This document shows positions 54,945 through 64,000 of a DNA stretch of 64,000 bases, one piece after another. The position numbers and the translations under genes were made by a program. The notes under the pieces are model-generated. The model did no database searches. It had not been told where the DNA came from and saw only the letters and a program-made list of their open reading frames with translations. Within the stretch, counting starts at the first letter, position 1. The number at the start of each line of letters is the position of its first letter. Origin of the DNA: Planotetraspora silvatica (GTDB taxonomy: Bacteria; Actinomycetota; Actinomycetes; Streptosporangiales; Streptosporangiaceae); the NCBI RefSeq assembly GCF_016863315.1, contig NZ_BOOQ01000002.1:434001-498000 (forward strand), in the 5' to 3' direction.

Positions 54945-56807
54945 TCAGGCCCCTGCGGCGCGTTCTCTCAACACACGGTGCTGCTGCTCGAGAGCCACCA
55001 GTTCGCCGAAGAGCCGCTTGTACTCCTGCTGCTCCTCGACCGGATTGAGCCGTTGCAATCGTGACTTCACCTGGGCCAGCGCCCGGCCCACCGCGGTCTC
55101 GTGGAGCTTCGCCAGCATCGCCGAGGCGTACCGCTCCTCCACGGCGGTGTCGGCGCGCAGCGCCTCGACGGCGAACCGGGTCGTCATCGACCGGAGATCC
55201 GCTCCCTGTTCGCCCGAGGCGGAGCCGGCCTGCTCGAGCAGCCGGTCGACCCATTCGCGGCCGCCGGGACCTCCCACGGCGGTCCCGCCGACGGCCATGA
55301 TGATCGCGTACAGGCCGACGTGCTCCGGCAACGTGAACGTCTCCGCGCCGAGCGCGTCGAACTCCGGGCCGAGGAGGGCCGGCCGCTGGACGGCGAGCTT
55401 GAGCACCTCGGCCTCCAGTCGCACCGCCGGGTCGACCGCCTCCTGCCTCGGCGCGCGCGCCTGGCCGGGGCCCCGGTCCTTCCCGATGACCTGCTGGATT
55501 CTCCGGATGACGAAACCCTCGTCCATGAAGCCGAGCCAGCGGTCCAGGTCGACGACGTAGGTCTTCCGCAGGCCCGGGTCCTTGATGGCGGCCACCACGG
55601 GGGCGACCGCGTCGAGCGCGCCCAGGCGTCCCTCATTGGTGTTGAGGTCGTACCGGGACAGGACGCTGCGGATGGCGAACGCGAACAGGGGCTCGCGGCT
55701 GGCCACGAGGTCTCGCACGGCCGCGTCGCCCTGCTTGACCCTCAGGTCGCACGGGTCGAGCCCGTCCGGCTGGACGGCGACGAAGGTCTGGGTGACGAAC
55801 TTCTGCTCGTCCTGGAACGCCCGCAGGGCCGCCTTCTGCCCGGCGGAGTCACCGTCGAAGGTGAAGATCACCTCACCGCGGAACTCCGCCTGGTCGAGCA
55901 GGAGCCGCCGCAGGACCTTGATGTGCTCCTCCCCGAACGACGTGCCACAGGTGGCCACCGCCGTCGGCACACCCGCGAGGTGGCAGGCCATCACGTCGGT
56001 GTAGCCCTCGACGATGACCGCCTGGGACCGCTTGGCGATCTCGCGTTTGGCCAGGTCGACACCGTAGAGGACGGAGCTCTTGTGGTAGATCGGGCTCTCG
56101 GGGGTGTTCAGGTACTTCGGGCCGTCGTCGGACTCGAGCAGCTTGCGCGCTCCGAAGCCGATGACGTCGCCGGTGATGTCCCTGATGGGCCACACGAGCC
56201 TGCCGCGGAACCGGTCGATCGGTCCCCTGCGGCCCTCCCGGGCGAGGCCGCCCCGGATCAGCTCCTGTGCGGTGAAACCACGGCCCATGAGGTGCCGCGA
56301 CAACGCCTCCCATTCGGCGGGCGCGTGGCCGACGCCGAAGCGTTCCGCGTCGACGCGCTCGAAGCCGCGCTCGGACAGGAAGCGCCGTCCCGGCGCTGCG
56401 TCCGGCGCCGCGAGACGCTCGGCGTAGAACTCGGCGGCCGCCCGGTGCGCCTCGATGAGCCTGGTCCGCTCCCCCTGCTCGCGGCCGGGCACGTAACCGC
56501 CCTGCTCGTAGCGGAGCTGGATCCCGCCCCGCTGCGCGAGCCGCTCGACGGCCTCGGTGAACGTCAGGTTCTCGATCTTGCGGACGAACGTGATCACGTC
56601 GCCGCCCTCGGCGCAGCCGAAGCAGTAGTAGTAACCGCGGGCCGGGGTGACGTTGAAGGAGGGCGACTTCTCGTCGTGGAAGGGACACAGGCCCTTCAGG
56701 TTGCCGCCGCCCGCGTTGCGCAGCTGAATGTGCTCACCGACCACATCGGCGATCGGTGATCGCTCGCGAACGATCGCGATGTCCTCGTCACTGATCCGCC
56801 CTGCCAC
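54945..56807 (-). CDS. dnaG: DNA primase
   Basis: This 620-residue DnaG makes RNA primers for replication. The N-terminal CHC2 zinc-binding domain (CPFHDEKSPSFNVTP with YYYCFGC) is followed by the TOPRIM core, with VIVEGYTDVMACHLAG and the metal-binding FTFDGDSAGQKAALRAF. A C-terminal DnaB-interacting helical domain follows (VKSRLQRLNPVEEQQEY). The GTG at 56807 (VAGRISDEDIAIVRERSPI) is the usual position for actinobacterial DnaG; the frame further upstream is Pro-rich and unconserved. Confidence 0.95.
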   Translation of the reverse strand: MAGRISDEDIAIVRERSPIADVVGEHIQLRNAGGGNLKGLCPFHDEKSPSFNVTPARGYYYCFGCAEGGDVITFVRKIENLTFTEAVERLAQRGGIQLRYEQGGYVPGREQGERTRLIEAHRAAAEFYAERLAAPDAAPGRRFLSERGFERVDAERFGVGHAPAEWEALSRHLMGRGFTAQELIRGGLAREGRRGPIDRFRGRLVWPIRDITGDVIGFGARKLLESDDGPKYLNTPESPIYHKSSVLYGVDLAKREIAKRSQAVIVEGYTDVMACHLAGVPTAVATCGTSFGEEHIKVLRRLLLDQAEFRGEVIFTFDGDSAGQKAALRAFQDEQKFVTQTFVAVQPDGLDPCDLRVKQGDAAVRDLVASREPLFAFAIRSVLSRYDLNTNEGRLGALDAVAPVVAAIKDPGLRKTYVVDLDRWLGFMDEGFVIRRIQQVIGKDRGPGQARAPRQEAVDPAVRLEAEVLKLAVQRPALLGPEFDALGAETFTLPEHVGLYAIIMAVGGTAVGGPGGREWVDRLLEQAGSASGEQGADLRSMTTRFAVEALRADTAVEERYASAMLAKLHETAVGRALAQVKSRLQRLNPVEEQQEYKRLFGELVALEQQHRVLRERAAGA

Positions 56808-56996
56808 TCTGGCGAGTTTAGGCCCTGCCGGCGGTACCGTGGGCTCCCCTCCCCACACGGTTCCGGCCGGCATGGCGGGGGGCGACGGGACGATCTCCGC
56901 CCGAGACGGGGCGGGGTGACTTCATCGAACGGGTCGTGACGAATGCGGCGGTCCGTTACAAAGGAGAAGTTCAGTAAGGTCAACCAGGTGGAGATC

Positions 56997-57806
56997 ATGC
57001 GATCGGGGAAATTGGCCCTCCTCGCGGGTGCCGGATGTCTTGTCGCGGCCTGCAGCGGCCCGGCCGGGGACGCGGGTGCGACTGCGGCGCAATCGTCGTC
57101 GGCCACGTCCACAGGCGGCACGTCCACGAAAGCCACCCCCACACCGCGGCCCGCGGCCGGGGTGGTCCCCGCCGGAGGCACCCCGGTGCGGGTCCTGCCC
57201 CCCAAGGTGTCGCCTTTCACCTATGCGTTCCCGGTCAAGGGATGCCGGGTGACCTACGCGCGCAAATTGCTGGCCGGCCTGCCCAAGAGCACGATCTGGG
57301 CGGCCAAGGGATGTGCCTTCGTTTCCCCGGTCGACGGCGTCGTGCGCGAAGTGAACGCCGAGAGCACGTGGAAGCCCGAGACGGACGCCGGCGCGGACCG
57401 GGAGGGCGTCTTCGTGACGATCCTCGGCAAGGACGGCGTGCTCTACCTGGGCGGCCACCTCGCCACCGTAGCGCCGGGCCTGAAGCCGGGCCTCCAGGTC
57501 AGCGCCGGGCAGCGGCTGGGATCGATCGGCAACTCCGGCAACGCGGTCGACACGGCGAGCAACCTCTACTTCGGCATGTCGTGGCCGACCGACCCCAAGA
57601 ACTGGTGGATTCGCCGGGGCATGGTCGAGCCGTGGACCTTCCTCGACGCGTGGCGCAACGGTAACCGTACGTTGTCCCCCAAGCAGACCATGATCAACGA
57701 GCGCAGGCGCGTCGGCGCGCTCCCCAAGTGCACGGTGCTCTGCGTGCCCAAGCCCGTGAACAAGCCCGACCCGCAGAACTCGCAGGCCGCCACCACCACC
57801 AACTAG
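56997..57806 (+). CDS. Degenerate M23 (LytM-like) lipoprotein
   Basis: This is a 269-residue lipoprotein. The signal peptide (MRSGKLALLAGAGCLVAAC) is followed by a Ser/Thr/Ala/Pro linker and an M23/LytM-fold domain (about 70-230). Recognisable blocks are YAFPVKGCRVTYARKLLAGL, FVSPVDGVVREVNAE, LYLGGHLATVAPGLKPGLQV and SAGQRLGSIGNSGNAVDTAS. The final HxH of active M23 peptidases is replaced by LYFGMSW, so zinc ligands are missing and the protein is probably non-catalytic. Instead it may bind peptidoglycan or activate an amidase, as known for degenerate LytM proteins. ATG at 56997 has AGGTGGAG upstream; GTG at 56988 is an alternative. Confidence 0.82.
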   Translation: MRSGKLALLAGAGCLVAACSGPAGDAGATAAQSSSATSTGGTSTKATPTPRPAAGVVPAGGTPVRVLPPKVSPFTYAFPVKGCRVTYARKLLAGLPKSTIWAAKGCAFVSPVDGVVREVNAESTWKPETDAGADREGVFVTILGKDGVLYLGGHLATVAPGLKPGLQVSAGQRLGSIGNSGNAVDTASNLYFGMSWPTDPKNWWIRRGMVEPWTFLDAWRNGNRTLSPKQTMINERRRVGALPKCTVLCVPKPVNKPDPQNSQAATTTN

Positions 57807-57869
57807 CCCGTACGGCGACGGCGGGCGGGTCAGGCCGGCGCAGGTGAGGCCAACTCAGGTCAGCTCGGC

Positions 57870-59126
57870 TCAGCTCAGGAGGTCGCTGAGAGGGATCTTG
57901 GGGTCGGCGAGCCGGCCGAGATCCACGGCCCTGCCCGCCTGCCCCGCCCGTACGAGGGCCTGGATCTCCTCCGTGACGTCCCACACGTTGACGTTCATCC
58001 CGGCGAGCACGCGGCCCTGCTCGACCCAGAAGGCCAGGAACTCGGGCGTGACCGCCCTGTGGATCGCCGGGTCACCGCGGTACACGACCTGGTCATGACC
58101 GGCGACGTCCCCGGAGAACTCCATGCCGAGATCGAACTGGTCGGTGAAGAAGTACGGCACGCGGTCGTAGACGACGTCCTGCCCCAGCATCGCGCGGGCC
58201 GCGGCCGGGCCTCCGTTGAGCGCGTTGGCCCAGTGCTCCACCCGGATCCGGCGGCCGAGCAGTGGGTTGACCGCCTCCGCCACGTCGCCGGCCGCGTAGA
58301 TGTCCGGGTCCGAGGTGCGCAGCGACGCGTCCACGACGATCCCGTCCGCGATCTCCAGTCCGGCGGTCCTGCCGATCTCGACGTTGGGCGAGGCGCCGAT
58401 GCCGACCACGACGTCCGTCGCCGGCAGCACCTCACCCTCCGAGGTCACCACCTCCCGGACATCTGACGTGCCGCGCAGCGCCTGGACCGAGGCGCCCAGC
58501 CGGAACTCGACCCCGTGCGCCCGGTGCAGCGACGCGAAGATCTCACCGACGGCCGGCCCGAAGGTCCGGTACAAGGGCGTGGGATCGGGCTCGACGACCG
58601 TGACCGCGCACCCCGCCTGACGGGCGGCGGCCGCGGTCTCCAGGCCGATCCACCCCGCCCCGACGATCACCACGTCGCCGCCGCGGGCGAAGGTGTTCCG
58701 CAACGCCTGGCTGTCGGCGACGGTCCTGAGATAGTGCACGCCGCCGAGATCGGCGCCCTCCACGCGCAGCGGCCGCGGGCTCGCGCCGGTCGCGATCAGC
58801 AGCTTGTCGTACGGCTGTGCCGCGACGACGTCCTGCCCCTCCCCCGTGGTCAGGCTCACCACCCGCGCCCGCGGGTCGATGCTCGTGGCCGTGGTGCCCA
58901 GCCGCAGGTCGACCCCCTGGGCGTCGTACCACTCGGGATCGTGGACGTAGACCTTGGTCAGCTCGGTCGATCCCTGGAGGTAGCCCTTGGAGAGCGGCGG
59001 GCGCTCATACGGACGCTCCCGTTCGCTTCCGACGAGCACGATGTCCCCGGTGAAGCCCTCGGCACGAAGGGTCTCGGCGGCCTTCGCCCCGGCCAGCCCC
59101 GCGCCGATGATCACGTAAACGGGCAT
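57870..59126 (-). CDS. FAD-dependent NAD(P)H oxidoreductase (ferredoxin reductase type)
   Basis: This is a 418-residue pyridine-nucleotide-disulfide oxidoreductase family protein of the ferredoxin/rubredoxin reductase class. The FAD-binding GAGLAGAKAAETLRAEGF is at the N-terminus. The NAD(P) Rossmann motif VIVGAGWIGLETAAAARQAG is central, and the second FAD motif is DIYAAGDVAEAVNP. It has no redox-active CxxC pair, consistent with reductases that pass electrons to ferredoxin or P450 systems. GAGGAGG precedes the ATG at 59126. No ferredoxin or P450 gene is adjacent. Confidence 0.92.
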   Translation of the reverse strand: MPVYVIIGAGLAGAKAAETLRAEGFTGDIVLVGSERERPYERPPLSKGYLQGSTELTKVYVHDPEWYDAQGVDLRLGTTATSIDPRARVVSLTTGEGQDVVAAQPYDKLLIATGASPRPLRVEGADLGGVHYLRTVADSQALRNTFARGGDVVIVGAGWIGLETAAAARQAGCAVTVVEPDPTPLYRTFGPAVGEIFASLHRAHGVEFRLGASVQALRGTSDVREVVTSEGEVLPATDVVVGIGASPNVEIGRTAGLEIADGIVVDASLRTSDPDIYAAGDVAEAVNPLLGRRIRVEHWANALNGGPAAARAMLGQDVVYDRVPYFFTDQFDLGMEFSGDVAGHDQVVYRGDPAIHRAVTPEFLAFWVEQGRVLAGMNVNVWDVTEEIQALVRAGQAGRAVDLGRLADPKIPLSDLLS

Positions 59127-59235
59127 GGATCCTCCTCGACCGGTCCTCGCGCCCACGACGGGTCGCACGCCGTCGAAACTATCTCAGGCCGTCCGGCGCC
59201 CATGGGACTTCCGTCAAGCGACCGAATCACCCCGG

Positions 59236-60531
59236 TCACGCATGGGCCGACAACCGGCGGTGCCAGGCCGGCGCCGAGGCGTCGGTGAGCGAGGCGATCT
59301 GGTCGACGACCGCGCGCAACCGCCCCGCGTCGTCGGCGGCCTCCTCGAACCGGGGGCGCAGGGCGGGCTCGAGCGTCGCGGGAGCGCCCAGCATGATCAG
59401 CGATCCGAGTTCCGCGATCAGGTCGCGCTGCCTGGCCTGAGTGGCATGGTGGTCGTCCCTGGACATCACGTAATAGGCCGTCACCCCCTTGAGGAGCGCG
59501 CACTCCAGCCGCGTCGCCGCCGGCACGACGAGATCCGTCGAATGGCGACCGGCCGGCTCTCCCCCGGCCCGTGCCCCGCGGACGGCGCGGGAGCCGTACA
59601 CGTCGCGGGTGGCGACCTGCGCGGACGTGCAGAAGCGCCCGATCAGCCCGCTGGTGAGGCGCTTGAGCCCCGCCAGGTCGACCAGGCCGGCGTCGAAACG
59701 GCCCGGCCAGAGCGGGTCCGCGACCAGCCTCGCGAAGATCTCCGCCAGCTCGTTCAGGTCGGCGTCGGGCACGTACCAGTCGCGCGTCAGGCGGCAGACG
59801 GCCGCCCTCTCCTCGGGGTCCCGCAGCGCCTCGAGGGTGACGTGGCCGGAGGTCAGGGCGTCCTCCAGGTCGTGGACGGAGTAGGCGACGTCGTCGGCCC
59901 AGTCCATGATCTGCGCCTCGAAGCTGATCGAGTCGCCGGGCGCTCCCTCCCGGATCCACTGGAAGACCGCGAGATCGTCGGGATAGACGCAGTACGGCCG
60001 GCCCTCACAGGCGTGGGGCACTCCGGGGGCCTGGAAGGAGTGGCTGGTCCAGGGGTATTTGCACACCGCGTCGAGGGTCGCGCGGGTCAGGTTGAGCCCG
60101 GCGCTGCGGCCGTCCTCGGTCATGACCTTGGCCTCCAGGCGGGTGAGCAGGCGCAGGTTCTGCGCGTTGCCCTGGAAACCGCCGCACCGGACGGCCATGC
60201 GGTCGAGCGCCATCTCGCCGTTGTGACCGAAGGGCGGGTGGCCGAGGTCGTGGGCGAGACAGGCCGTCTCCACGAGATCGGGGTCGCGGCCGAGGGCCTT
60301 GCCCATCTCGCGGCCGATCTGGGCGCACTCGAGCGAGTGCGTGAGCCGGGTGCGCGGGCTGTGCATGCTGGCGTAGTCGGTGGGGGTCACCACCTGGGTC
60401 TTGGCCGCGAGCCGGCGCAGCGAGGCGCTGTGCAGCACCCGCGCCCTGTCCCGCTCGAACGCGCTCCGCTCGGGGTTCCCCGGCGGCTCCGGCGCCCATC
60501 GCGCCTGGTCGTGTTCGTCGTAACGGGTCAT
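59236..60531 (-). CDS. dgt: Deoxyguanosinetriphosphate triphosphohydrolase-like protein
   Basis: This is a 431-residue HD-domain dNTPase, which cleaves dNTPs to nucleoside and triphosphate. The metal site is H...HD...D: RLTHSLECAQIGREMGKALG, then the HD doublet in CLAHDLGHPPFGHNGE, and the later D in MDWADDVAYSVHDLEDA. The N-terminal FERDRARVLHSASLRRLAAK is typical for the family. dgt next to dnaG is a common actinobacterial order. The ATG has GGAGG-like purine sequence upstream. Confidence 0.93.
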   Translation of the reverse strand: MTRYDEHDQARWAPEPPGNPERSAFERDRARVLHSASLRRLAAKTQVVTPTDYASMHSPRTRLTHSLECAQIGREMGKALGRDPDLVETACLAHDLGHPPFGHNGEMALDRMAVRCGGFQGNAQNLRLLTRLEAKVMTEDGRSAGLNLTRATLDAVCKYPWTSHSFQAPGVPHACEGRPYCVYPDDLAVFQWIREGAPGDSISFEAQIMDWADDVAYSVHDLEDALTSGHVTLEALRDPEERAAVCRLTRDWYVPDADLNELAEIFARLVADPLWPGRFDAGLVDLAGLKRLTSGLIGRFCTSAQVATRDVYGSRAVRGARAGGEPAGRHSTDLVVPAATRLECALLKGVTAYYVMSRDDHHATQARQRDLIAELGSLIMLGAPATLEPALRPRFEEAADDAGRLRAVVDQIASLTDASAPAWHRRLSAHA

Positions 60532-60819
60532 CCGTCCTCCCCCTTCCCCTCCCCCGGCCCCGTACCTCTCCCGCGGCTCCGGAGACGGGGAGAGAACCGT
60601 ACCCCTCGGAACCCGACCTCACGACGAACACCCTGGGAACACTTCGGGCCGCTCGGCCCGGCCCACCGGTGAATGCCGGTCTGAATGCCGGTCTGCATCT
60701 TGGCCGGAATGTTGGTCGACTAACACATATTTCGACATTGATGACTTTGGTCGGGTCAAGCACCATGAGTGGAACTCGGGAAAAGTCGGGGATTCCGTCA
60801 CGCCTGAGAAGGAGCTTCG

Positions 60820-61644
60820 GTGGCCGATCGTGAGCTCGTGGAGGTTCTCCGTTCCGGACCCTTCGAGCACGCCCTGCGGGTGGCGATCCGGGCGCGGGGA
60901 CTGAGTCTCGACCGCATCCACGCCCGTCTGCGCGAGCGGGGCGTGCACATCAGCCTGTCGAGCCTGAGCTACTGGCAGCGGGGCCGGTCACGTCCCGAGC
61001 GTGCCGCCTCACTCGTGGCCCTGCGCGAACTCGAGACCATCCTGGCGCTTCCGGCGTACTCGCTGATCGGCCTGCTGGGACCGCCCCGCCCGCGCGGACG
61101 CCGTACGGACGCGTCTCCTGGCGTGATCACGGTCCTCAGCCAGCACGAGCAGGTGGTCGTGGGAGCGGACCGGAGGCGGCGGCTGGCCCGTGCCCGGCTG
61201 GTCCTGCGGGCGACGGCGGCGGGCGCCGATCGTTGCGTGGTCGCGCACCCGACGGGCATCCGACTGCTCCGCACCGACTGCTGCAGGCCGGGGCGCAGCG
61301 GCACGGACGAGACGGGGACCACCACACTCGATGAGCTGATCTTCGACCGGCCGCTGGCCGCCGGGGAGACGCGGATACTGGAGTACTCGACCGGGTTCTC
61401 CGGGGGCGCGCTCGACGCGGACCACCACGTCCGCCTCCTGCACGTCCCCGTCCAGCAGCACGTCGTGCAGATCCGGTTCGAAGGCCCGACGCTGCCGGTC
61501 CGCTGCTTCCACACCTGGTCCCCCGACCCGTGGGGGGAGCCGGGGGACGCGGGCGAGTTGCACGTCGACGCGTACGGGACGGTCCACCTCATCGACGCGG
61601 ACGCCCGTCCGGGCGCCCGCGGGATCCGATGGGAGTGGGTCTGA
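60820..61644 (+). CDS. Helix-turn-helix domain protein of unknown role
   Basis: This is a 274-residue protein beginning at GTG 60820 with GAAGGAG upstream. The N-terminal about 70 residues form a Cro/XRE-like helical DNA-binding region (HALRVAIRARGLSLDRIHAR followed by HISLSSLSYWQRGRSRPERA). The C-terminal about 190 residues are beta-rich with conserved Trp and Cys (RCFHTWSPDPWGEPGDAG) and match no family I recognise; they could bind a ligand. The upstream gap (60532-60819) is AT-rich near 60710-60790 and likely holds its promoter. Confidence 0.75.
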   Translation: MADRELVEVLRSGPFEHALRVAIRARGLSLDRIHARLRERGVHISLSSLSYWQRGRSRPERAASLVALRELETILALPAYSLIGLLGPPRPRGRRTDASPGVITVLSQHEQVVVGADRRRRLARARLVLRATAAGADRCVVAHPTGIRLLRTDCCRPGRSGTDETGTTTLDELIFDRPLAAGETRILEYSTGFSGGALDADHHVRLLHVPVQQHVVQIRFEGPTLPVRCFHTWSPDPWGEPGDAGELHVDAYGTVHLIDADARPGARGIRWEWV

Positions 61645-61668
61645 CAGGGACAGGGACAGGGACGGGGG

Positions 61669-63510
61669 TCAGGACTGGGTGATCTTCACCTCGTCCACGC
61701 CTGCCTCCACGAGGCTGGCGCCGGAGGCGTCGGCCGCGTCGACGAGGATCCGCACGCTCTGCCCCGCGAAACCGGTGATCGTCGCGGTCGCCGTGCTCCA
61801 GGCGGCGTCCCGGTCCGTCGCGGCGCCGAGTTGCTGGAAGACGGTGCTCGTCGTGTTGCCCACGACCCGCACGCGCAGGTAGTCGGCGCTGGAGGCGTTG
61901 GACCCGTGCCCGAGGTACCACGAGAACGACAGGGTGAGGGTGCCCGACGACGGAAGCGTGATCACCGGGGACCGGATCGAGGTCACGCCGCCGTCCACGT
62001 CGAAGTCGCCGGCGCTCGTTCCGGCCGCGGCGCCGGTGACCAGGTCGAAGCTTCCGCCGGCCGTCGTCCCCAGTTGCTTGGCGCCGCTGGAGTTGGTGTC
62101 GGCCGGGTTCGCCCGCTCCCAGGTTCCGGAGGTCGCGGTGTCGGTGCCGGAGGGGTTGGCGGTCCAGCCGGTCGCGGTCTCGAACGTGTCGGAGTAGACG
62201 GTCGTGGGCGCGGGCCCGCCTCCACCGCCGCAGTAGGTCGACTCCTTCCCGATGACGCGGTAGACGCAGTCCGAGTACTCCAGCAGCATGAGCACGGCCG
62301 CCTTGTTCCGCGCGGTCTGCGTCGCGATCTGCTCGTCACCCGGGTAGAAGCCGGGGTTGTTCGCGACGGGATACATCTCGAACGTGTAGCTGAAGATCTT
62401 CTGGGTGGCCCACAACCAGTCGTCGATGGAGCCGTCGGTGATGTAGAGGTCGCTCGCCTGCTCGGCGGTGTAGCCGTTGGTCGCCGCCATGTTCCGGCCG
62501 AGCGTGGCGAAGGCGTTCCTGTCGTCGGCCGTCAGGCCGGGGCCGGTGTCGGCGGTGGTGTACCCGTAGGGCCACAACACGAGTTCGCCGTAGGTGTGGA
62601 AGTCGATGTTGGTCTTGATCTGCTGGACGCCGCCGACGACCCGGCTGCGCACCCAGTTCGCGGTGGCCTTGACCTCGGGCGCGGACTCGCCCGCCGAGCC
62701 GCGGTAGGTCTCGCTGGAGGTGCTGCCCGACGAGCCGCCGCAGCAGCCCCAGTTGTAGGCCCAGTTGCGGTTGAGGTCGGTGCCGACGCTGGAGGAGCCG
62801 GAGTTGGGCTGGCGGTTCTTGCGCCAGGACCGGTACGACCCGGTCGCGACGTCGTACTCGCCGCCGTCGGGGTTGAGGTCGGGCAGGATCCAGATCTCCC
62901 GCGTGTTCACGAGGTTGGTGATCTGGCTGTCGCTGCCGTAGGAGTCGGTCAGCAGATTCATCAGATAGATCGCCATCTCGACGGTGAGATGCTCGCGGGC
63001 GTGCTGGTGGGCGGTGAACAGGACCTCGGGCTCGCTCTCGTCCGTTCCCACGTTGTCGCTGATCTTGACGCCGATGAGTGCCCTGCCCTCGTACGACGTG
63101 CCGTAGGTGAACTTGCTCGCGATGGTCGGATGATCGGCCACGAGCTGGTTCACCACGGCCGTCAGCTCGGCGTAGTTGTGATAGCCGGAGTCGGCCGGCG
63201 GGAAGTCCAGGGTGTGGACCTGCCCGTCGTCCGTCTCCGCCGGGAGCTCGGTCGCCGTGAAACCGAGCCTGCGGATGGCCTTGACCTCCTCGAGGTTGGC
63301 CGTGACCACGAGGTTCCTGCCGTGGACCTCGTCGATCGCCGCACCCGTGCGCGCCACCGCGGACCGCTGCGTGACGTTCGACGGGCCGTCGACCTGGTAT
63401 TGCTTCGACGGGGGCGGCTCAGAGGCCGATGACGCCGGCGGGCCGGCCACGAGGACGGCCGCCAGGACCGTCAGGATGCCTAATAAAGGTAGGAACAGGC
63501 CTCTTCTCAC
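61669..63510 (-). CDS. Secreted M14 zinc carboxypeptidase with C-terminal beta-sandwich domain
   Basis: This is a 613-residue exported metallocarboxypeptidase. The GTG at 63510 is preceded by GGGAGG and starts a signal peptide. After a propeptide (about 40-110) comes the M14 domain (about 110-430): the zinc ligands are in [20 protein letters not shown] (HxxE) and [15 protein letters not shown], and the catalytic glutamate in [23 protein letters not shown] is the substrate-binding segment typical of carboxypeptidase T-like enzymes. The last about 150 residues form a beta-sandwich resembling MAM or proprotein-convertase P domains, probably for substrate or wall binding. Only 24 bases separate its stop from the convergent HTH gene. 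Confidence 0.9.
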   Translation of the reverse strand: MRRGLFLPLLGILTVLAAVLVAGPPASSASEPPPSKQYQVDGPSNVTQRSAVARTGAAIDEVHGRNLVVTANLEEVKAIRRLGFTATELPAETDDGQVHTLDFPPADSGYHNYAELTAVVNQLVADHPTIASKFTYGTSYEGRALIGVKISDNVGTDESEPEVLFTAHQHAREHLTVEMAIYLMNLLTDSYGSDSQITNLVNTREIWILPDLNPDGGEYDVATGSYRSWRKNRQPNSGSSSVGTDLNRNWAYNWGCCGGSSGSTSSETYRGSAGESAPEVKATANWVRSRVVGGVQQIKTNIDFHTYGELVLWPYGYTTADTGPGLTADDRNAFATLGRNMAATNGYTAEQASDLYITDGSIDDWLWATQKIFSYTFEMYPVANNPGFYPGDEQIATQTARNKAAVLMLLEYSDCVYRVIGKESTYCGGGGGPAPTTVYSDTFETATGWTANPSGTDTATSGTWERANPADTNSSGAKQLGTTAGGSFDLVTGAAAGTSAGDFDVDGGVTSIRSPVITLPSSGTLTLSFSWYLGHGSNASSADYLRVRVVGNTTSTVFQQLGAATDRDAAWSTATATITGFAGQSVRILVDAADASGASLVEAGVDEVKITQS

Positions 63511-63661
63511 TCCACGTCCTCCCTGAAGGTAGGTACGTAGAGTGATCAAACCGATTCAGGGCATCAAGAGCCGCCGGATCCACGGCCCCATTCCGTCAAC
63601 CGTCCTGTCTTCCGACCAGGGCCTTCCACAATGAATCCGGCGGATCTGTGGAACTTCACAA

Positions 63662-64000
63662 TCAGCGGGTGTCACTCTCCGACGAGACGAGGGTCGCCCG
63701 CCCGGCCTCTAACCGCGCGACGGGCACGCGGAAGGGTGAGCAGGAGACGTAGTCCAGCCCGATCTCGTGGCAGAAGTGCACACTGTCCGGATCGCCGCCA
63801 TGTTCTCCGCAGATGCCGAGTTTGAGCCCGGGCCGGGTGCGCCGCCCCTCCTCCGCCGCGATCCGCATGAGCCGCCCGACCCCGTCCCTGTCGATCGACT
63901 CGAACGGTGAGACGCCGAAGATCCCGAGGTCGAGGTACTTGCCGAAGAACGCGCTCTCGACGTCGTCGCGGGAGAACCCCCAGGTCATCTGGGTCAGGTC
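63662..64000 (-). CDS. ppdK: Pyruvate, phosphate dikinase, C-terminal end
   Basis: The last 112 residues of a protein open to the right edge. They match the PEP/pyruvate-binding TIM barrel of [39 protein letters not shown], and the catalytic-region [20 protein letters not shown] ending [19 protein letters not shown]. The enzyme interconverts pyruvate and PEP using ATP and phosphate. The start and the swivelling phosphohistidine domain lie outside the window. Confidence 0.93.
   Translation of the reverse strand, partial: DLTQMTWGFSRDDVESAFFGKYLDLGIFGVSPFESIDRDGVGRLMRIAAEEGRRTRPGLKLGICGEHGGDPDSVHFCHEIGLDYVSCSPFRVPVARLEAGRATLVSSESDTR

Noticed and set aside
61643-61664. ACAGGG/GGGACA micro-repeats between convergent genes
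   Set aside because: Only three imperfect units in 20 bp; common in GC-rich DNA and without other support.

Overview
This 64 kb window is high-GC, densely coded DNA of an actinomycete. The gene complement is large and soil-type: form I CO dehydrogenase, a geosmin synthase, bacterial nitric oxide synthase, many IclR/LysR/XRE regulators, secreted discoidin-domain proteins, and many GTG starts with 4-bp ATGA overlaps. I would guess Streptosporangiales or a near relative, but no rRNA or marker alignment is available to prove it. About 50 genes, one tRNA and several repeats or operator-like sites are called.

Layout. 1-651: N-terminal part of an HSP90-family chaperone. 901-1422: SpoU/TrmH RNA methyltransferase. 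1481-8668 (minus): a five-gene operon, transcribed polyprenyl diphosphate synthase, ispH, shell protein 1, geosmin synthase, shell protein 2. Both shell proteins are family 2B encapsulins with an inserted cyclic-nucleotide-binding-like domain. Together the genes could convert HMBPP to IPP/DMAPP, condense these to FPP and cyclise FPP to geosmin, with the cyclase probably packaged in a two-component protein shell. A divergent IclR regulator (8856) sits next to the operon start. This is the most interesting system in the window: the cyclase carries two copies of an LGTxxAR motif, in its linker and its tail, that is also present in the N-arm of both shells.

9858-12595: a membrane protein, a SnoaL-like protein, a LysR regulator and a possible 37-residue membrane peptide. 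12712-20432 (minus): an aerobic form I CO dehydrogenase cluster, coxM-coxS-coxL-xdhC/YHS-coxD-coxG-coxE; CoxL has the form I loop AYACSFR, and the XdhC-like maturation factor carries a C-terminal YHS metal-binding domain. 20595-21365: an AAA ATPase, followed by a gene-free stretch with three 13-bp repeats at an exact 53-bp period.

21939-40250: sugar uptake and carbohydrate-active secreted proteins. An IclR-aldehyde dehydrogenase-RbsABC-type transporter operon (plus) is followed by a secreted discoidin protein. A convergent operon (minus) holds L-fuconate dehydratase and a second RbsABC-type transporter. Two large secreted proteins follow: a sugar-dehydrogenase-like protein with PKD, CBM6 and discoidin domains, whose last domain is frameshifted by a 13-bp deletion, and a ThuA/DUF1080/discoidin protein. 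Near-identical ACATC-N-GATGT palindromes upstream of these genes suggest one deoxysugar regulon.

40913-49969: CopC-like protein, GNAT acetyltransferase, two glycosyltransferase-type membrane proteins, an XRE/MmyB regulator, a DUF1023 hydrolase with a coupled lipoprotein, and galactokinase. 50013-64000: enoyl-CoA hydratase, nitric oxide synthase oxygenase, tRNA-Asn, then a core-replication and transcription block (rpoD, dnaG, dgt) interspersed with a degenerate M23 lipoprotein, an FAD-dependent reductase, an HTH protein, an M14 carboxypeptidase and the 3' end of pyruvate phosphate dikinase.
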